NCBI GenBank assembly: GCA_019352035.1
Contig: JABBNZ010000016.1
Location: forward strand, 1-33,545
DNA length: 33,545 bases
Reading direction: 5' to 3'
From: Pseudomonadota bacterium
GTDB taxonomy: Bacteria; Pseudomonadota; Gammaproteobacteria; Steroidobacterales; Steroidobacteraceae
The notes below the pieces were generated by a model. That model did no database searches. It was not told where the DNA came from and was given only the letters and a program-made list of their open reading frames with translations. Shown in pieces: positions 1 through 7,766 of this stretch. Numbering within the stretch: position 1 is the stretch's first letter; every line of letters starts with the position of its first letter. The translations under genes were made by a program, and so were the position numbers.

Positions 1-1
1 C

Positions 2-514
2 GCGTTTCATGACGTGACCTCGGGCTCAAATGGAGCGTATACGGCGGGGGTGGGGTGGGATTATGTGACCGGGTGGGGTAGCTGGGACGTTGAGGGAATC
101 GGGTGTAAACTGTCAACGGCTCTGTGTGAGGGGCCTGTTATGACCGAAGGGAGCGGGGCTCTTCGCTATGGGTTCAATAAGGCCATTGGGATTGGTTCGA
201 TGAATCCGGCGACTACTTCCAATGGGTACACCTACCAGGAGTTCGAAGATGACTATGGCCCACGGGGCGCTGGTTATCTAGGCTCCGATCTTCAGCTGAG
301 CGGGTTTTCGACCAATCCGGGCCAGTCATGGCTGCTTGCCGTCGGCTGTTATAATGGAACTATGCTGGGCTCCGCTGCTTCGTACTCATACAGTAGCGGT
401 GTGGCAACATGGAGTTGGTCGGCAAGCAGTAGCAGCGGCAGTAGTAACGAAACGGGAGGGGGCTTTGAATTTACTGGTTCCGGAACGACTACGTGTCATA
501 TTGTTCATAAGTAG
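2..514 (+). CDS. S53 family (sedolisin/kumamolisin-like) peptidase, C-terminal part only
   Basis: The reading frame is open from the window edge, so the gene begins upstream. The first readable residues, AFHDVTSGSNG then GWDYVTGWGSWD, match the end of the S53 serine-carboxyl peptidase domain. In that family the Asp of the F-x-D-[IV]-T segment and the Asp after GWGS help form the calcium site. The catalytic Ser/Glu/Asp lie upstream and are not visible, so activity cannot be judged. After the peptidase signature comes an unusual tail of about 130 residues rich in Gly, Ser, Thr and Tyr, with four cysteines. I do not recognise it; it may be a beta-sandwich or surface-attachment domain of a secreted enzyme. 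Family call is firm, the tail's role unknown. An internal GTG at 14 is only a Val codon of the S53 motif, not a start. Confidence 0.75.
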   Translation, partial: AFHDVTSGSNGAYTAGVGWDYVTGWGSWDVEGIGCKLSTALCEGPVMTEGSGALRYGFNKAIGIGSMNPATTSNGYTYQEFEDDYGPRGAGYLGSDLQLSGFSTNPGQSWLLAVGCYNGTMLGSAASYSYSSGVATWSWSASSSSGSSNETGGGFEFTGSGTTTCHIVHK

Positions 515-1401
515 GCTCTGTTCGCCGAATTGGTTAAAGGCGTGAGGTAATTGCGGGAGATAGCGTAGGTGCAGACGGGCGGATTTGGTGCGCTGGGATT
601 GCGAAGACGGATTATCTTGATCCTGCGTCCGTTCAGGCGATAGTCCATTTCCCGGAGCGGGCCGCTTGAGCCGACCGTGGCGGTTGGTCCGCAGAGGCTC
701 GGCCATGATGAAGTCCCGTCGCTCGAGGGAGCACTTGGGCACGTCGTAGGGAAATTCAACGAACAGTGGATCCCCGAGGTCGGCAGCGGGCGTCGCGGCC
801 TTGGCAGCGATGGCTGTCATTGCTGCTGATAGATGGTTCGATCTACAGTTCGGTGACGCTCGGCTCCCACAGCGTGAGCAATCCGGTGGCCGGATTGGTG
901 CGAAGCGGCACGTTAGCGCCGTGCATGGCTGGTGCACCGCATCGGCCACGGATCGTCAAGCTCAGCGCGCCGCTGGCGGCCACCGCGCAGTTGTCGCAGG
1001 CGCCGAGCCTGAGTGTGTTCAATGCGATCGACCACAACGCTTCGAGCAACCAGACCATCGTAGCGGAGCTTTTCGGTAAGGGCCGAATGCCGAACAAGCC
1101 TCGGGGACCGACCTCAGAAACGCTGCGCGCCTCTCGGCTGTTCAAGGATAACTTTTGCAGAGGGCTGACCTGTAGCTTTGGGTTGGCAGTTGTTCGTGTA
1201 GTCCTGACCTGCAAGGTGCGCCAAGAGCGGACACCGGTGGTAGCATTTGTCAACGGGTGTGCTCGCGGGCCGTTTATTGACCCGGCGTAATTGCAGTGGA
1301 CTCAGGCGGCATATTTGATGTTGCGATGCTTGAAGTGGGCATGCACGTGCGCCGACGACCTCTGGATGCGGCGCGACTGGCTCAGCATGGGGAGTTCTAA
1401 G
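515..1401. other. 887-bp stretch without a convincing gene
   Basis: Several overlapping open frames occur on both strands (for example 505-759 minus, 766-1290 plus), but none has a good ribosome site, a recognisable motif or consistent codon use. On the minus strand around 540-660 a stretch reading LREMDYRLNGRRIKIIRL faintly recalls the C-terminal part of IS4-type transposases. This is too weak to annotate. The stretch is probably decayed accessory DNA between the S53 gene and the outer-membrane gene. Confidence 0.4.
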
Positions 1402-2088
1402 ATGATCATGAAGAACCGTACGTCCCTTCTCTGCTCGGTCTCCCTTTTTGCACTCGTGACCACGGCCATTGCAGGCATCCCACCCGCTCACGCATCGAGC
1501 AACCCGCTCAACATATACATCGGGGCTGCCTTCGGACACGCAGATCTCAGGGCAAAGGATACCGGTCTTATCTCTGCCGTCCCCGGCTCGCGGCTCGGCA
1601 GCTTCGATGCCGGCCATTCGGCCTATCAGATCACTGTCGGCATTCGCGGGTTGGATCTGCTGGGAGCGGAGATCGATTACTTCCACCTTGGCACCGGTAG
1701 TGCTTCGCCGTCCTGGTCTGGGGCTGGAGTCAATTTTCTTACGAATAAAAATGCGCACGTCTCGCAGAAAGGGGAAGCCGCTTTCGCCGTGCTCTACTTG
1801 CCCGTCCCCATCATCAACGTTTATCTGAAAGCAGGGGTTGCACGACTCACGACCGATCTCAGCGCCACTGTGACACCGGGTTCAGTTCTCCCATTGCCGT
1901 GCATCGGTTGTGCTCCGCCCCCCGAGTACAGTGGTGCCCTGCACACGACTCAGACGACATTCGCCGCCGGCGCCGGTGTGCAATGGAAGTTCAGCCATTG
2001 GGCAATCCGTGGCGACTACGAGCTCTTCAACGCCCTGGGCGAACATCCCAGCTTGGTGTCGATTGGGGCGACCTGGTCGTTCTGGTGA
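1402..2088 (+). CDS. small outer-membrane beta-barrel protein (OmpA-like/porin-type)
   Basis: Predicted 228-aa exported protein. The ATG at 1402 is chosen because a GGGGAG ribosome site lies at 1389-1394, 7 bases upstream, and because the product then begins with a signal peptide (MIMKNR, a hydrophobic core, and cleavage near AHA-SS). Mature residues show alternating hydrophobic/polar strands such as YIGAAFGHADL, YQITVGIRGLDLLGAEIDYF, INVYLKAGVARL and WAIRGDYELF. The protein ends in ATWSFW. A C-terminal aromatic residue is the usual BAM recognition signal of outer-membrane barrels. The length suits an 8-strand barrel. A CIGC pair sits in a predicted loop. No specific function can be assigned. 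It stands alone, with a poorly defined 190-bp spacer downstream. Confidence 0.7.
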   Translation: MIMKNRTSLLCSVSLFALVTTAIAGIPPAHASSNPLNIYIGAAFGHADLRAKDTGLISAVPGSRLGSFDAGHSAYQITVGIRGLDLLGAEIDYFHLGTGSASPSWSGAGVNFLTNKNAHVSQKGEAAFAVLYLPVPIINVYLKAGVARLTTDLSATVTPGSVLPLPCIGCAPPPEYSGALHTTQTTFAAGAGVQWKFSHWAIRGDYELFNALGEHPSLVSIGATWSFW

Positions 2089-2217
2089 CACACGCGCACT
2101 TCTTACCAAGGGACTTGCTGTAGCCGGGGTGGCCCGTGCAGTCCCGGGGCGGTGCGGAATTGGGTGCCAGCGACCAGGGCGTGATCGGTCGCCTTCGTTG
2201 GTCTCGATGACCGTATA

Positions 2218-2245
2218 GGGGTCGGATCCCTGGGGGGTCGGATCC
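2218..2245. repeat. 12-bp tandem direct repeat GGGGTCGGATCC
   Basis: GGGGTCGGATCC occurs at 2218-2229 and 2234-2245 with a 16-bp period, just beyond the 3' end of the relaxase gene. No function is evident. It may mark a junction or be chance duplication. Confidence 0.5.
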
Positions 2246-2277
2246 GGGCATTCACCCCGGAACTGCATGGGGAAGAA

Positions 2278-3903
2278 TCACCGTCCGAAGTCCTGTTCGT
2301 CGTCCCGCTCGGGCTCGGGTTCACGGTCCTGGATGCGGATCTGTCCTTCCTCGCGGTCCAGCCGCTCGAGTACGGCCTGATCGGCGCTTGCCTGGTGCTC
2401 CGCCGCGTCCCGCATCGCATGCCAAGCCCCGGTAGGTGTGCGTGTGTACCCAGCCTCCTGCGCGGCGTCGAGGGCCGCAAGCCGTGCGCCCCGAGACTTG
2501 GGGTTCCACCAGGCTGCAAGGCGCGCCGTCGTAGGATCTGAGCGCGTGGGGCGCTTCGGCTGCGTCATGCGCTGACGCTCGTCCTCGACGATCTGCGCGA
2601 GGTCTGCGTCTGCGACCTCGATGCCCTCGCGAGCCGCCAGCCGCGCCATGCGCTCGCGGAATTCGCCGCTGCCAGTGATCGACACGGCGTCGCCGAACTT
2701 CTTGGCGGCGATCCGGAGCGCAACGCGCTCAACGTCCCGGCTGTGGTCGAGAACCTCGACGCGGGAGCGCGTGACGTGCAGCACCTCGCGGCCCTGTGAA
2801 TCCTTCCAGATGGTCATCCGAGCCACCTCGTCCCGCTCACGTGTCCACTGCGCCTTTGCCGCGTGTCCCTGCCTGTCATCATCGCTCGCGCGGCCTTCGA
2901 TCCCTGGTCTACGCTTTCTGCGCCGCCGCGCGACCTCCTGTCGCTCTTGCAGCGCATCGAACGCGGCTTTGATCTGCTGATACTCCTGTTGGCTGGCTTG
3001 CCCGCTCGCCTTCATGGCCTCGCGCAACCCGCCGTATTCGGCCTTGGTGCCGCGCTCGATCGTCACGCCGTACTTCGCGCCAATCTCGCGCAGCATGGCG
3101 CGGGCCTCCGCGTGCGTCGCCCTTGCGGCATCGCGCTCGGTCCAGGCGCGCTCGCGCTCTCGAAGCACCTGGGTGTATAGCGAGCCGTTGAGTTTCGCGT
3201 CAGCCTTTGCCGCGTCGCGCTCGCGTTCCGCCGAAGATGTGCGGTTTGCGAGATCTCGCTCGCGGTCCGCATCCCGTAACCGGCCTTGGCGCGCGAGCGC
3301 ACGATAGCTGTGATGGTCGATGTGCCGCCGTTTCGAGTCCCGAGCGTCCTCTCCTCGAGCGAGGCCCGTGACGCGCGCGGTCATGTCCTGGACCAGACGG
3401 CCTTGCGCCTTGCGATCCGTAATCGTCGTGCGCCGAGTTCCGCCCTTGCCGTCCGGGATCGAGTTCACCACGCGTCCCCGTTCGTCCGTTCGATCGACCA
3501 CGACGTGCGCATGAACATTGCGGTGCACCGTGCCGTCACTGGCGATGCGCCCCTCGTCCCGGTGAACGACGCAGGCCACCACGCGCTCCCCGGTGATGCG
3601 CTCGTACTCGATACACCAGCGTTCCATCCGCTCGCTCAACTTCTCCGGGGGTTCGTCCGCGAGATTCACCACGCCTTCCTTCAACGGCGAATACCCCTTC
3701 GTGGCCCGCGCACGACCCGAGGCCAGCGCCATCTTCTGCGCGTACACGCGCACGACATCCCCGTCCCTCACGATGAGATTGGGTTCGCGGGCTTTCTCCG
3801 GCAGCAGGTACTTGGGATTCACCGCCCGACGGTTGTGCGCTTCGCAGAGTATGGGTGAGCGCAGCGGTTTGAAGTGAACGCTCGATCCGCGACTTGTCGC
3901 CAT
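2278..3903 (-). CDS. MobV-type (Mob_Pre) relaxase / mobilization protein
   Basis: 541-aa protein expected to nick one DNA strand at an oriT and pilot it during conjugative mobilization. The start (MATSRGSS, ATG at 3903) is set by an AAGGAG ribosome site 7 bases upstream; the frame is open further but without a signal. N-terminal nuclease hallmarks are visible: an HNRR at residues 23-26 fits MobV motif I (HxxR, where MobM of pMV158 uses His22), and H114-RDE-117 followed by H127 and H131-A-H133 fits the metal-binding motif, with about ten extra residues between its halves. Residues about 215-350 are rich in Arg, Glu and Ala and look coiled-coil; the rest is charged and unrecognised. It is transcribed away from a palindrome and repeats that could be its oriT, and sits in an island with integrase and Xis. 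No coupling protein or mating-pore genes are present, so any transfer would need a helper. Confidence 0.8.
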   Translation of the reverse strand: MATSRGSSVHFKPLRSPILCEAHNRRAVNPKYLLPEKAREPNLIVRDGDVVRVYAQKMALASGRARATKGYSPLKEGVVNLADEPPEKLSERMERWCIEYERITGERVVACVVHRDEGRIASDGTVHRNVHAHVVVDRTDERGRVVNSIPDGKGGTRRTTITDRKAQGRLVQDMTARVTGLARGEDARDSKRRHIDHHSYRALARQGRLRDADRERDLANRTSSAERERDAAKADAKLNGSLYTQVLRERERAWTERDAARATHAEARAMLREIGAKYGVTIERGTKAEYGGLREAMKASGQASQQEYQQIKAAFDALQERQEVARRRRKRRPGIEGRASDDDRQGHAAKAQWTRERDEVARMTIWKDSQGREVLHVTRSRVEVLDHSRDVERVALRIAAKKFGDAVSITGSGEFRERMARLAAREGIEVADADLAQIVEDERQRMTQPKRPTRSDPTTARLAAWWNPKSRGARLAALDAAQEAGYTRTPTGAWHAMRDAAEHQASADQAVLERLDREEGQIRIQDREPEPERDDEQDFGR

Positions 3904-3958
3904 GATGGATCTCCTTACGGGTGCGGGGCTTGCCCTGCCGCACGCATGGACCCGGAGG

Positions 3959-3986
3959 GACATGCGTAGTGCGCACTACGCATGTC
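3959..3986. other. 28-bp perfect palindrome, candidate oriT / nic region
   Basis: The arm GACATGCGTAGTGC at 3959-3972 is followed directly by its exact reverse complement at 3973-3986. It lies 55 bp upstream of the relaxase start, where relaxase target sites usually are. The central TAGTGCG/CACTA resembles, from memory, the TAGTGTG/TTA nick sequence of the MobV plasmid pMV158, which is also inside an inverted repeat. It could instead be a repressor operator. Confidence 0.55.
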
Positions 3987-4050
3987 TACCGACATGGCGT
4001 GCTTATCCCTATTCCGCTTGCCGGGCCCTGTCGGTCCCGGTGGCGCACCG

Positions 4051-4128
4051 GGGGACAAGTCCCCTCGACACCCGCGACAAGTCACGGGCCCACCTCGCGG
4101 AGGAATGGGGTGTACGGGACAAGTCCCG
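4051..4128. repeat. three GACAAGTC repeats, iteron- or operator-like
   Basis: GACAAGTC occurs at 4054-4061, 4076-4083 and 4118-4125. Centre spacings are 22 and 42 bp, about two and four helical turns, so all copies face the same side. The outer two are extended into short inverted repeats (GGGGAC-AA-GTCCCC and CGGGAC-AA-GTCCCG). They precede the ATG at 4149 and lie between divergent promoters. A protein-binding array for regulation or for oriT accessory binding is the likely meaning. Confidence 0.55.
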
Positions 4129-4148
4129 CCCCCTGTGGAGATCCGACA

Positions 4149-4571
4149 ATGGCGAAACGAAAGTCACGGCAGTCAGATGCGGAGAAAAGGCTGGCCGCCA
4201 AATTCGCAGAGATGGAACCCGACCGCCGCATCCTGACGAGCGCCGATCAGGAGTACATCCGAGGTCTGCTGCGCCGGGGATTTTCCCCCGAACAGATCGT
4301 GCCGGTGTTCACTGCGGACAAATATCAGGAGCCGGATGTGCGCGCGGTCATCGAGGCGGCGACAGCACCGAAACCTGCGACGAGCACCGCGCAGTCACCG
4401 GCTCCGGGCAGCATCCTCGCACGATTCCCCGGCAGACCCGCAGACACCGAGCCGCTGAAGGCGGCCGGGCTCAAATGGGATCGCGATCGCAAGGTGTGGG
4501 CGGGCCCTGACACGGAGGCTGCCCGCGCCGCTATTGCAGCCCTGGGAGGCAGCGTTGAGGGCGCGGCGTGA
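4149..4571 (+). CDS. hypothetical island protein with C-terminal WD-K-W motif
   Basis: 140-aa protein of unknown function. The start is chosen at ATG 4149, 8 bases after GGAG (4137-4140), giving MAKRKSRQSDAEKR. The N-terminal half is charged and helical, with a SADQEYIRGLLRRGFSPEQI segment that resembles small helical DNA- or protein-binding modules. A Pro/Ala/Thr linker follows. The C-terminus (PLKAAGLKWDRDRKVW) resembles the short modules seen in DUF5710-like proteins (ALGARWD...W), often attached to mobilization or primase proteins. It is the first gene of a three-gene unit (GTGA overlap with the next) divergent from the relaxase, so an accessory mobilization role is a reasonable guess but unproven. 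Confidence 0.6.
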   Translation: MAKRKSRQSDAEKRLAAKFAEMEPDRRILTSADQEYIRGLLRRGFSPEQIVPVFTADKYQEPDVRAVIEAATAPKPATSTAQSPAPGSILARFPGRPADTEPLKAAGLKWDRDRKVWAGPDTEAARAAIAALGGSVEGAA

Positions 4572-4744
4572 GCGCCCTCTATTCGCAGATGGCCGCAAAA
4601 TGGTGGGACGCGCTCACGCCCGAGAAACAGACCGAGTGGCTGGACGCCGCCGAGGCTGACGGCCGTGAGCGCCACCCGCTGGCCGCCTACACGCTCATGG
4701 GGGACCTGCCAGAGCAGGATGCCGAGCACGACCGGGGGCGCTGA
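4568..4744 (+). CDS. 58-aa hypothetical protein in the mobilization operon
   Basis: The GTG at 4568 overlaps the previous stop (GTGA), and the TGA at 4742-4744 is one base before the ATG of the next gene. This packing is what supports it as real. The product is acidic and helical (begins MSALYSQMAAKWWDALTP), with no recognised domain, no membrane segment and no cysteines. It could be a small partner of its neighbours. It is easily missed by length cut-offs. Confidence 0.5.
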   Translation: MSALYSQMAAKWWDALTPEKQTEWLDAAEADGRERHPLAAYTLMGDLPEQDAEHDRGR

Positions 4745-4745
4745 C

Positions 4746-4970
4746 ATGGACCGTTCAGTGACGCTCACAGAGTCCGAGATTGACGCGCTCATCGAGCGCG
4801 CCGTGGTGCGTGCGCTGGCGCAGCGGCCCGTAGCGAGCACCGTGACCTATGAGCAGGCCGGCGAGATGCTGGGCGTGTCGAGCCGGACCGTGCGGCGCAT
4901 GCGTCCGCCGCAGGTCGCCGCCGGGCGCATCCCCTATGCCTGGGTCCTGGAGCGGCTCTCGTCCAGATAG
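4746..4970 (+). CDS. small helix-turn-helix protein, excisionase (Xis/AlpA)-like
   Basis: 74-aa protein beginning MDRSVTLTESEIDALI. Residues about 37-60 (VTYEQAGEMLGVSSRTVRRM) form a clear MerR/excisionase-type helix-turn-helix, in which a short wing usually follows the second helix. Such proteins next to a tyrosine recombinase usually bend the attachment site and direct excision, or repress the integrase. It is the third gene of the small operon and ends tail-to-tail with the integrase gene, overlapping its 3' end by 37 bp. Family and context agree; specific activity is inferred. Confidence 0.65.
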   Translation: MDRSVTLTESEIDALIERAVVRALAQRPVASTVTYEQAGEMLGVSSRTVRRMRPPQVAAGRIPYAWVLERLSSR

Positions 4971-5970
4971 TCGCTCCACCACGCCATCATCTTGCGCCGC
5001 TCGTCGAGGTATTGCGCACGGTGATATGCCTCGCGCACCTCGTCGGTTTCGCGGTGCGCGAGCTGGCGCTCCACCGCGTCCTTGCCCCACAGCTTGCTCT
5101 CGTTGAGGACGCTACTGGCCACGGCGCGGAAGCCGTGGCCCGTCATGCGGCCCTTGTACCCCAGACGATACAGCGCAAACAGCAGGGTGTTGTTCGAGAT
5201 CGAGCAGCGCGGATTCTGGCTCGATGCCAGGATGCATGGGCTCTCCTCTTCCGTCATCGAGCGCAACTCGTCGAGGATCGCACGGACCTGCCGAGATAAC
5301 GGGACGACGTGCGGCAGGCCCCGCTTCATGCGCTCACCGGGAATGACCCAGGTCTCAGGATCGCGAATCTCCCTCCACTGCGCGCCGATCAATTCATTCG
5401 TGCGCGTGAACGTATGCGCCAAGAGCAGCAGGCCCAAGCGGGTGACCGGTTCCGGGTAGGTCTCGATCGCCGCCAGCAGCGCCGGAATCTCCGCCGCTCT
5501 GACCGCCGCCATCGGCGTCTTTGCCACCGCCGGCAGCACGCGCGAGAGCCCGGCGCCGGGATGCGATTCGATATCGCCGTGATCCACGGCGTGATCGAGG
5601 ATCGCGCGGATGCGCTGTCCGAGCCGGTGCGCGGTCTCCACCTTCCCGGCCGCAGCGACGCGGCGCACGACATCGACCAGATCCGCCCGGCGCAGCTCGT
5701 CGAGCCGCCGGCTGCCGATCACCGGCAGCACGTAATCCCGGATCGACTGCTCCACGGTGCGCTGACTGTTCGCGTGACTCAGTCCCGGTAGCCGCCAGGA
5801 CAGCCATCGCTCGGCGGCCTCGCCAAAAGTGATCGCGGTGCCGCCGCCGCGCAGCTCGGTCTCGCGCTTGGCCGCCCACCGCTCCGCCTCCCGGCGAACC
5901 GCGATTCGCGCTTGCCGTCCACGTAGAGGTGGGCGCGCCACCCCTCGCCGTAGTGCGTAATGGATGCCAT
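4934..5970 (-). pseudogene. P4-type tyrosine recombinase (island integrase), frameshifted
   Basis: Catalyses site-specific integration and excision of the island. The catalytic domain looks complete: Arg in HTFTRTNELIG, the HGFR box, QLAH, and Tyr in AYHRAQYLDERRKMM. The N-terminus is in two frames. The expected start MASITHYGEGWRAHLYVDGK (ATG at 5970) runs in one frame to about KRESRF; the remainder (REAERWAAKRETELRGG...) continues in another. The junction is at 5889-5896 (TCCCGGCG on the plus strand), and one extra C there would restore a normal 346-aa protein. It may be a true inactivating mutation, a homopolymer sequencing error, or slippage. Its 5' end points to the tRNA-Ser 130 bp away, the normal geometry for an island integrase next to its attachment site. 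Confidence 0.75.
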
Positions 5971-6100
5971 TGCCGTGCGTAGCCCGTGCGTACTTTTTGG
6001 CCCGGAGAGGCATTTTGCACGGACAGAGCGGGACACGCAACCGCTCAAGCCTTTGATTTGTCGGGGTCTGTCAGCCGCGTGTGACAACGGCGGACAGAAT

Positions 6101-6193
6101 TGGCGGAGAGGGTGGGATTCGAACCCACGTGCCGGTTTTACCCGACCATCCGATTTCGAGTCGGCGCCGTTATGACCGCTTCGGTACCTCTCC
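6101..6193 (-). tRNA. tRNA-Ser (anticodon CGA)
   Basis: The minus strand folds as a class II tRNA: acceptor GGAGAGG (6187-6193) pairs with CCTCTCC (6105-6111), discriminator G, and encoded CCA (6101-6103). The T-loop GGGTTCGAATCCC is canonical, and the long variable arm plus the anticodon loop CTCGAAA give Ser(CGA), which reads UCG. A TTGACC at 6230-6235 may be the -35 box. The 3' half faces the integrase and is the likely attachment site, but I found no second copy of the tRNA 3' end in this window. Confidence 0.93.
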
Positions 6194-6323
6194 GTCCCCG
6201 CCCAAAATCCCTCATCAAGGCCGCATTATGGTCAATAGGCGCTACTGGAGCGCCATGCGGCGGGACCCGGGAGCCGAGGGCTGGTATTCTAGCCCAAGCG
6301 TTTGAGGCCAGTGGGGATTTGCA

Positions 6324-7763
6324 TTGACGGTGAAGGATGTTCATCGATATCTCCGGCCCGTCAGAACGAGGGCCGTGGCCGTCATGGCCGCCGCCCTGCT
6401 CGCGAGCTGCGGGGCACAGCCCCCCTCCGCCCTGCAGCAGATCCGCGCCCGCGGGGAGCTGCGGGTCGTGACTTTGAACCTCCCGACCTGCTACTACCTC
6501 GGCGCCCAGGGCCCCGAGGGGCTGGAGTACGACCTGGCCAGCCGGTTCGCCGCCGAGCTCGGCGTGCGCCTCAAGATCTTTGCCGCGCCGAGCGATGCCG
6601 CCATTCGGGAGGACCTCGCGAAGGGCCGTGCCGATATTGCGGCGGCGCAGATCACCAGCACGCGGGCCTGGTCGCGGGTCGGGGAAGCGGCAGCCCCTTA
6701 CGCCGAAATCCCCCAGCTCGTGGTCTACCGCCAGGGGCAGCCCGCCCCGCGCGACACCCTGCAGCTCGAGACGGCGACGCTCGCAGTCAGGGCCGATAGC
6801 CCGCAGGAACGGGTGCTCGCCAGACTGAAGGCGATGTTCGCCCCGCACCTCAAGTGGGTCGAGACGGCCCCCAGCACCGCGGATCCGCTCGAGGACGTCG
6901 ATTCCGGGCAGGCGCGCTACGCGATCGTCGATGCCCGCACCTACTCCTACGCCCACCATCTTTATCCGGACATCAGAGTGGGCTTCACTCTGCCGAGGAA
7001 GCGCCCGGTCCAGTGGATCGTGCGCCGCGGCGGAACCGGGCTCGTCCGGGCCGTCAACCGCTTCTTCCACGAGATGACGGTCTCCGGCCAGCTCGCTCGT
7101 CTCATGCGGAAGAACTCGGGCACGGCCACCTCGCTGCACTATCAGGCGCTGCGCCTGTTCCAGGTCTCCCTGACGCAGCGGCTGCCGCTCTACCGCACCT
7201 GGTTCCAGGAGGCTGCCGCCAAGTACGGGCTCGACTGGCGGCTGCTCGCCGCCATCGGTTTCCAGGAATCGCACTGGAATCCCACGGCGAGCTCGGCCAA
7301 TGGCGCCGTGGGCGTCATGATGCTGACCGCCGATACCGCGCAGGCCATGGGCCTCAAGAACCGGGAGAATCCGAAGGAGAGCATCTTCGCGGGAGCCCGT
7401 TACCTCGCGCAAGTGCGCCGCATGGTTCCGAAGCACATCCCGGAGCCCGACCGCACCTGGTTCACCGTGGCTTCCTACAACGTGGGTTTCGGACACGTCG
7501 AGGACGCGCGCATCATCGCCCAGGAGCTCGGCAAGAACCCGGACTCCTGGGCTGCCGTGAGCCAGGAGCTGCCCAAGCTGGCCGAGCCTCGCTGGTTCGT
7601 GCGCGCCAAATGCGGCTACGCCCAGGGATGGCAGCCGGTCGAGTACGTCGAGCGGGTACGCCAGTTCATGCAGCTTCTGGAGTGGCAGCCTGACGAAGGC
7701 CTGCCGAACGTGACCATCGCCGACGCGGAGCCGTCCTGGAGCGCCACGGCCAACGGCGGCTGA
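6324..7763 (+). CDS. mltF: membrane-bound lytic murein transglycosylase F
   Basis: 479-aa lipoprotein that cleaves peptidoglycan glycan strands to 1,6-anhydro products. A signal peptide ends in the lipobox LAS-C29. Residues about 36-255 form an SBP_bac_3-like periplasmic binding domain (GELRVVTLN, GLEYDLASRFA, KGRADIAAAQITST), and residues about 290-430 form an SLT (lysozyme-like) domain with catalytic Glu315 in IGFQESHWNP, followed by AVGVMMLT and the ASYNVGFGHV segment. This two-domain architecture is specific to MltF. The TTG at 6324 is taken as start because GGGGA lies 6 bases upstream and the signal peptide then has a basic N-region. It ends 3 bp from the convergent tadA. Confidence 0.93.
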   Translation: MTVKDVHRYLRPVRTRAVAVMAAALLASCGAQPPSALQQIRARGELRVVTLNLPTCYYLGAQGPEGLEYDLASRFAAELGVRLKIFAAPSDAAIREDLAKGRADIAAAQITSTRAWSRVGEAAAPYAEIPQLVVYRQGQPAPRDTLQLETATLAVRADSPQERVLARLKAMFAPHLKWVETAPSTADPLEDVDSGQARYAIVDARTYSYAHHLYPDIRVGFTLPRKRPVQWIVRRGGTGLVRAVNRFFHEMTVSGQLARLMRKNSGTATSLHYQALRLFQVSLTQRLPLYRTWFQEAAAKYGLDWRLLAAIGFQESHWNPTASSANGAVGVMMLTADTAQAMGLKNRENPKESIFAGARYLAQVRRMVPKHIPEPDRTWFTVASYNVGFGHVEDARIIAQELGKNPDSWAAVSQELPKLAEPRWFVRAKCGYAQGWQPVEYVERVRQFMQLLEWQPDEGLPNVTIADAEPSWSATANGG

Positions 7764-7766
7764 CGC

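Noticed and set aside
386-1290. Overlapping open frames on both strands (386-949 and 505-759 minus; 766-1290 and 801-1079 plus)
   Set aside because: No ribosome sites, no recognisable domains, and mutually overlapping; only a faint transposase-like phrase in one of them.
6138-7496. 452-codon minus-strand frame
   Set aside because: Lies antisense to the well-supported mltF gene; composition is typical of high-GC shadow frames.
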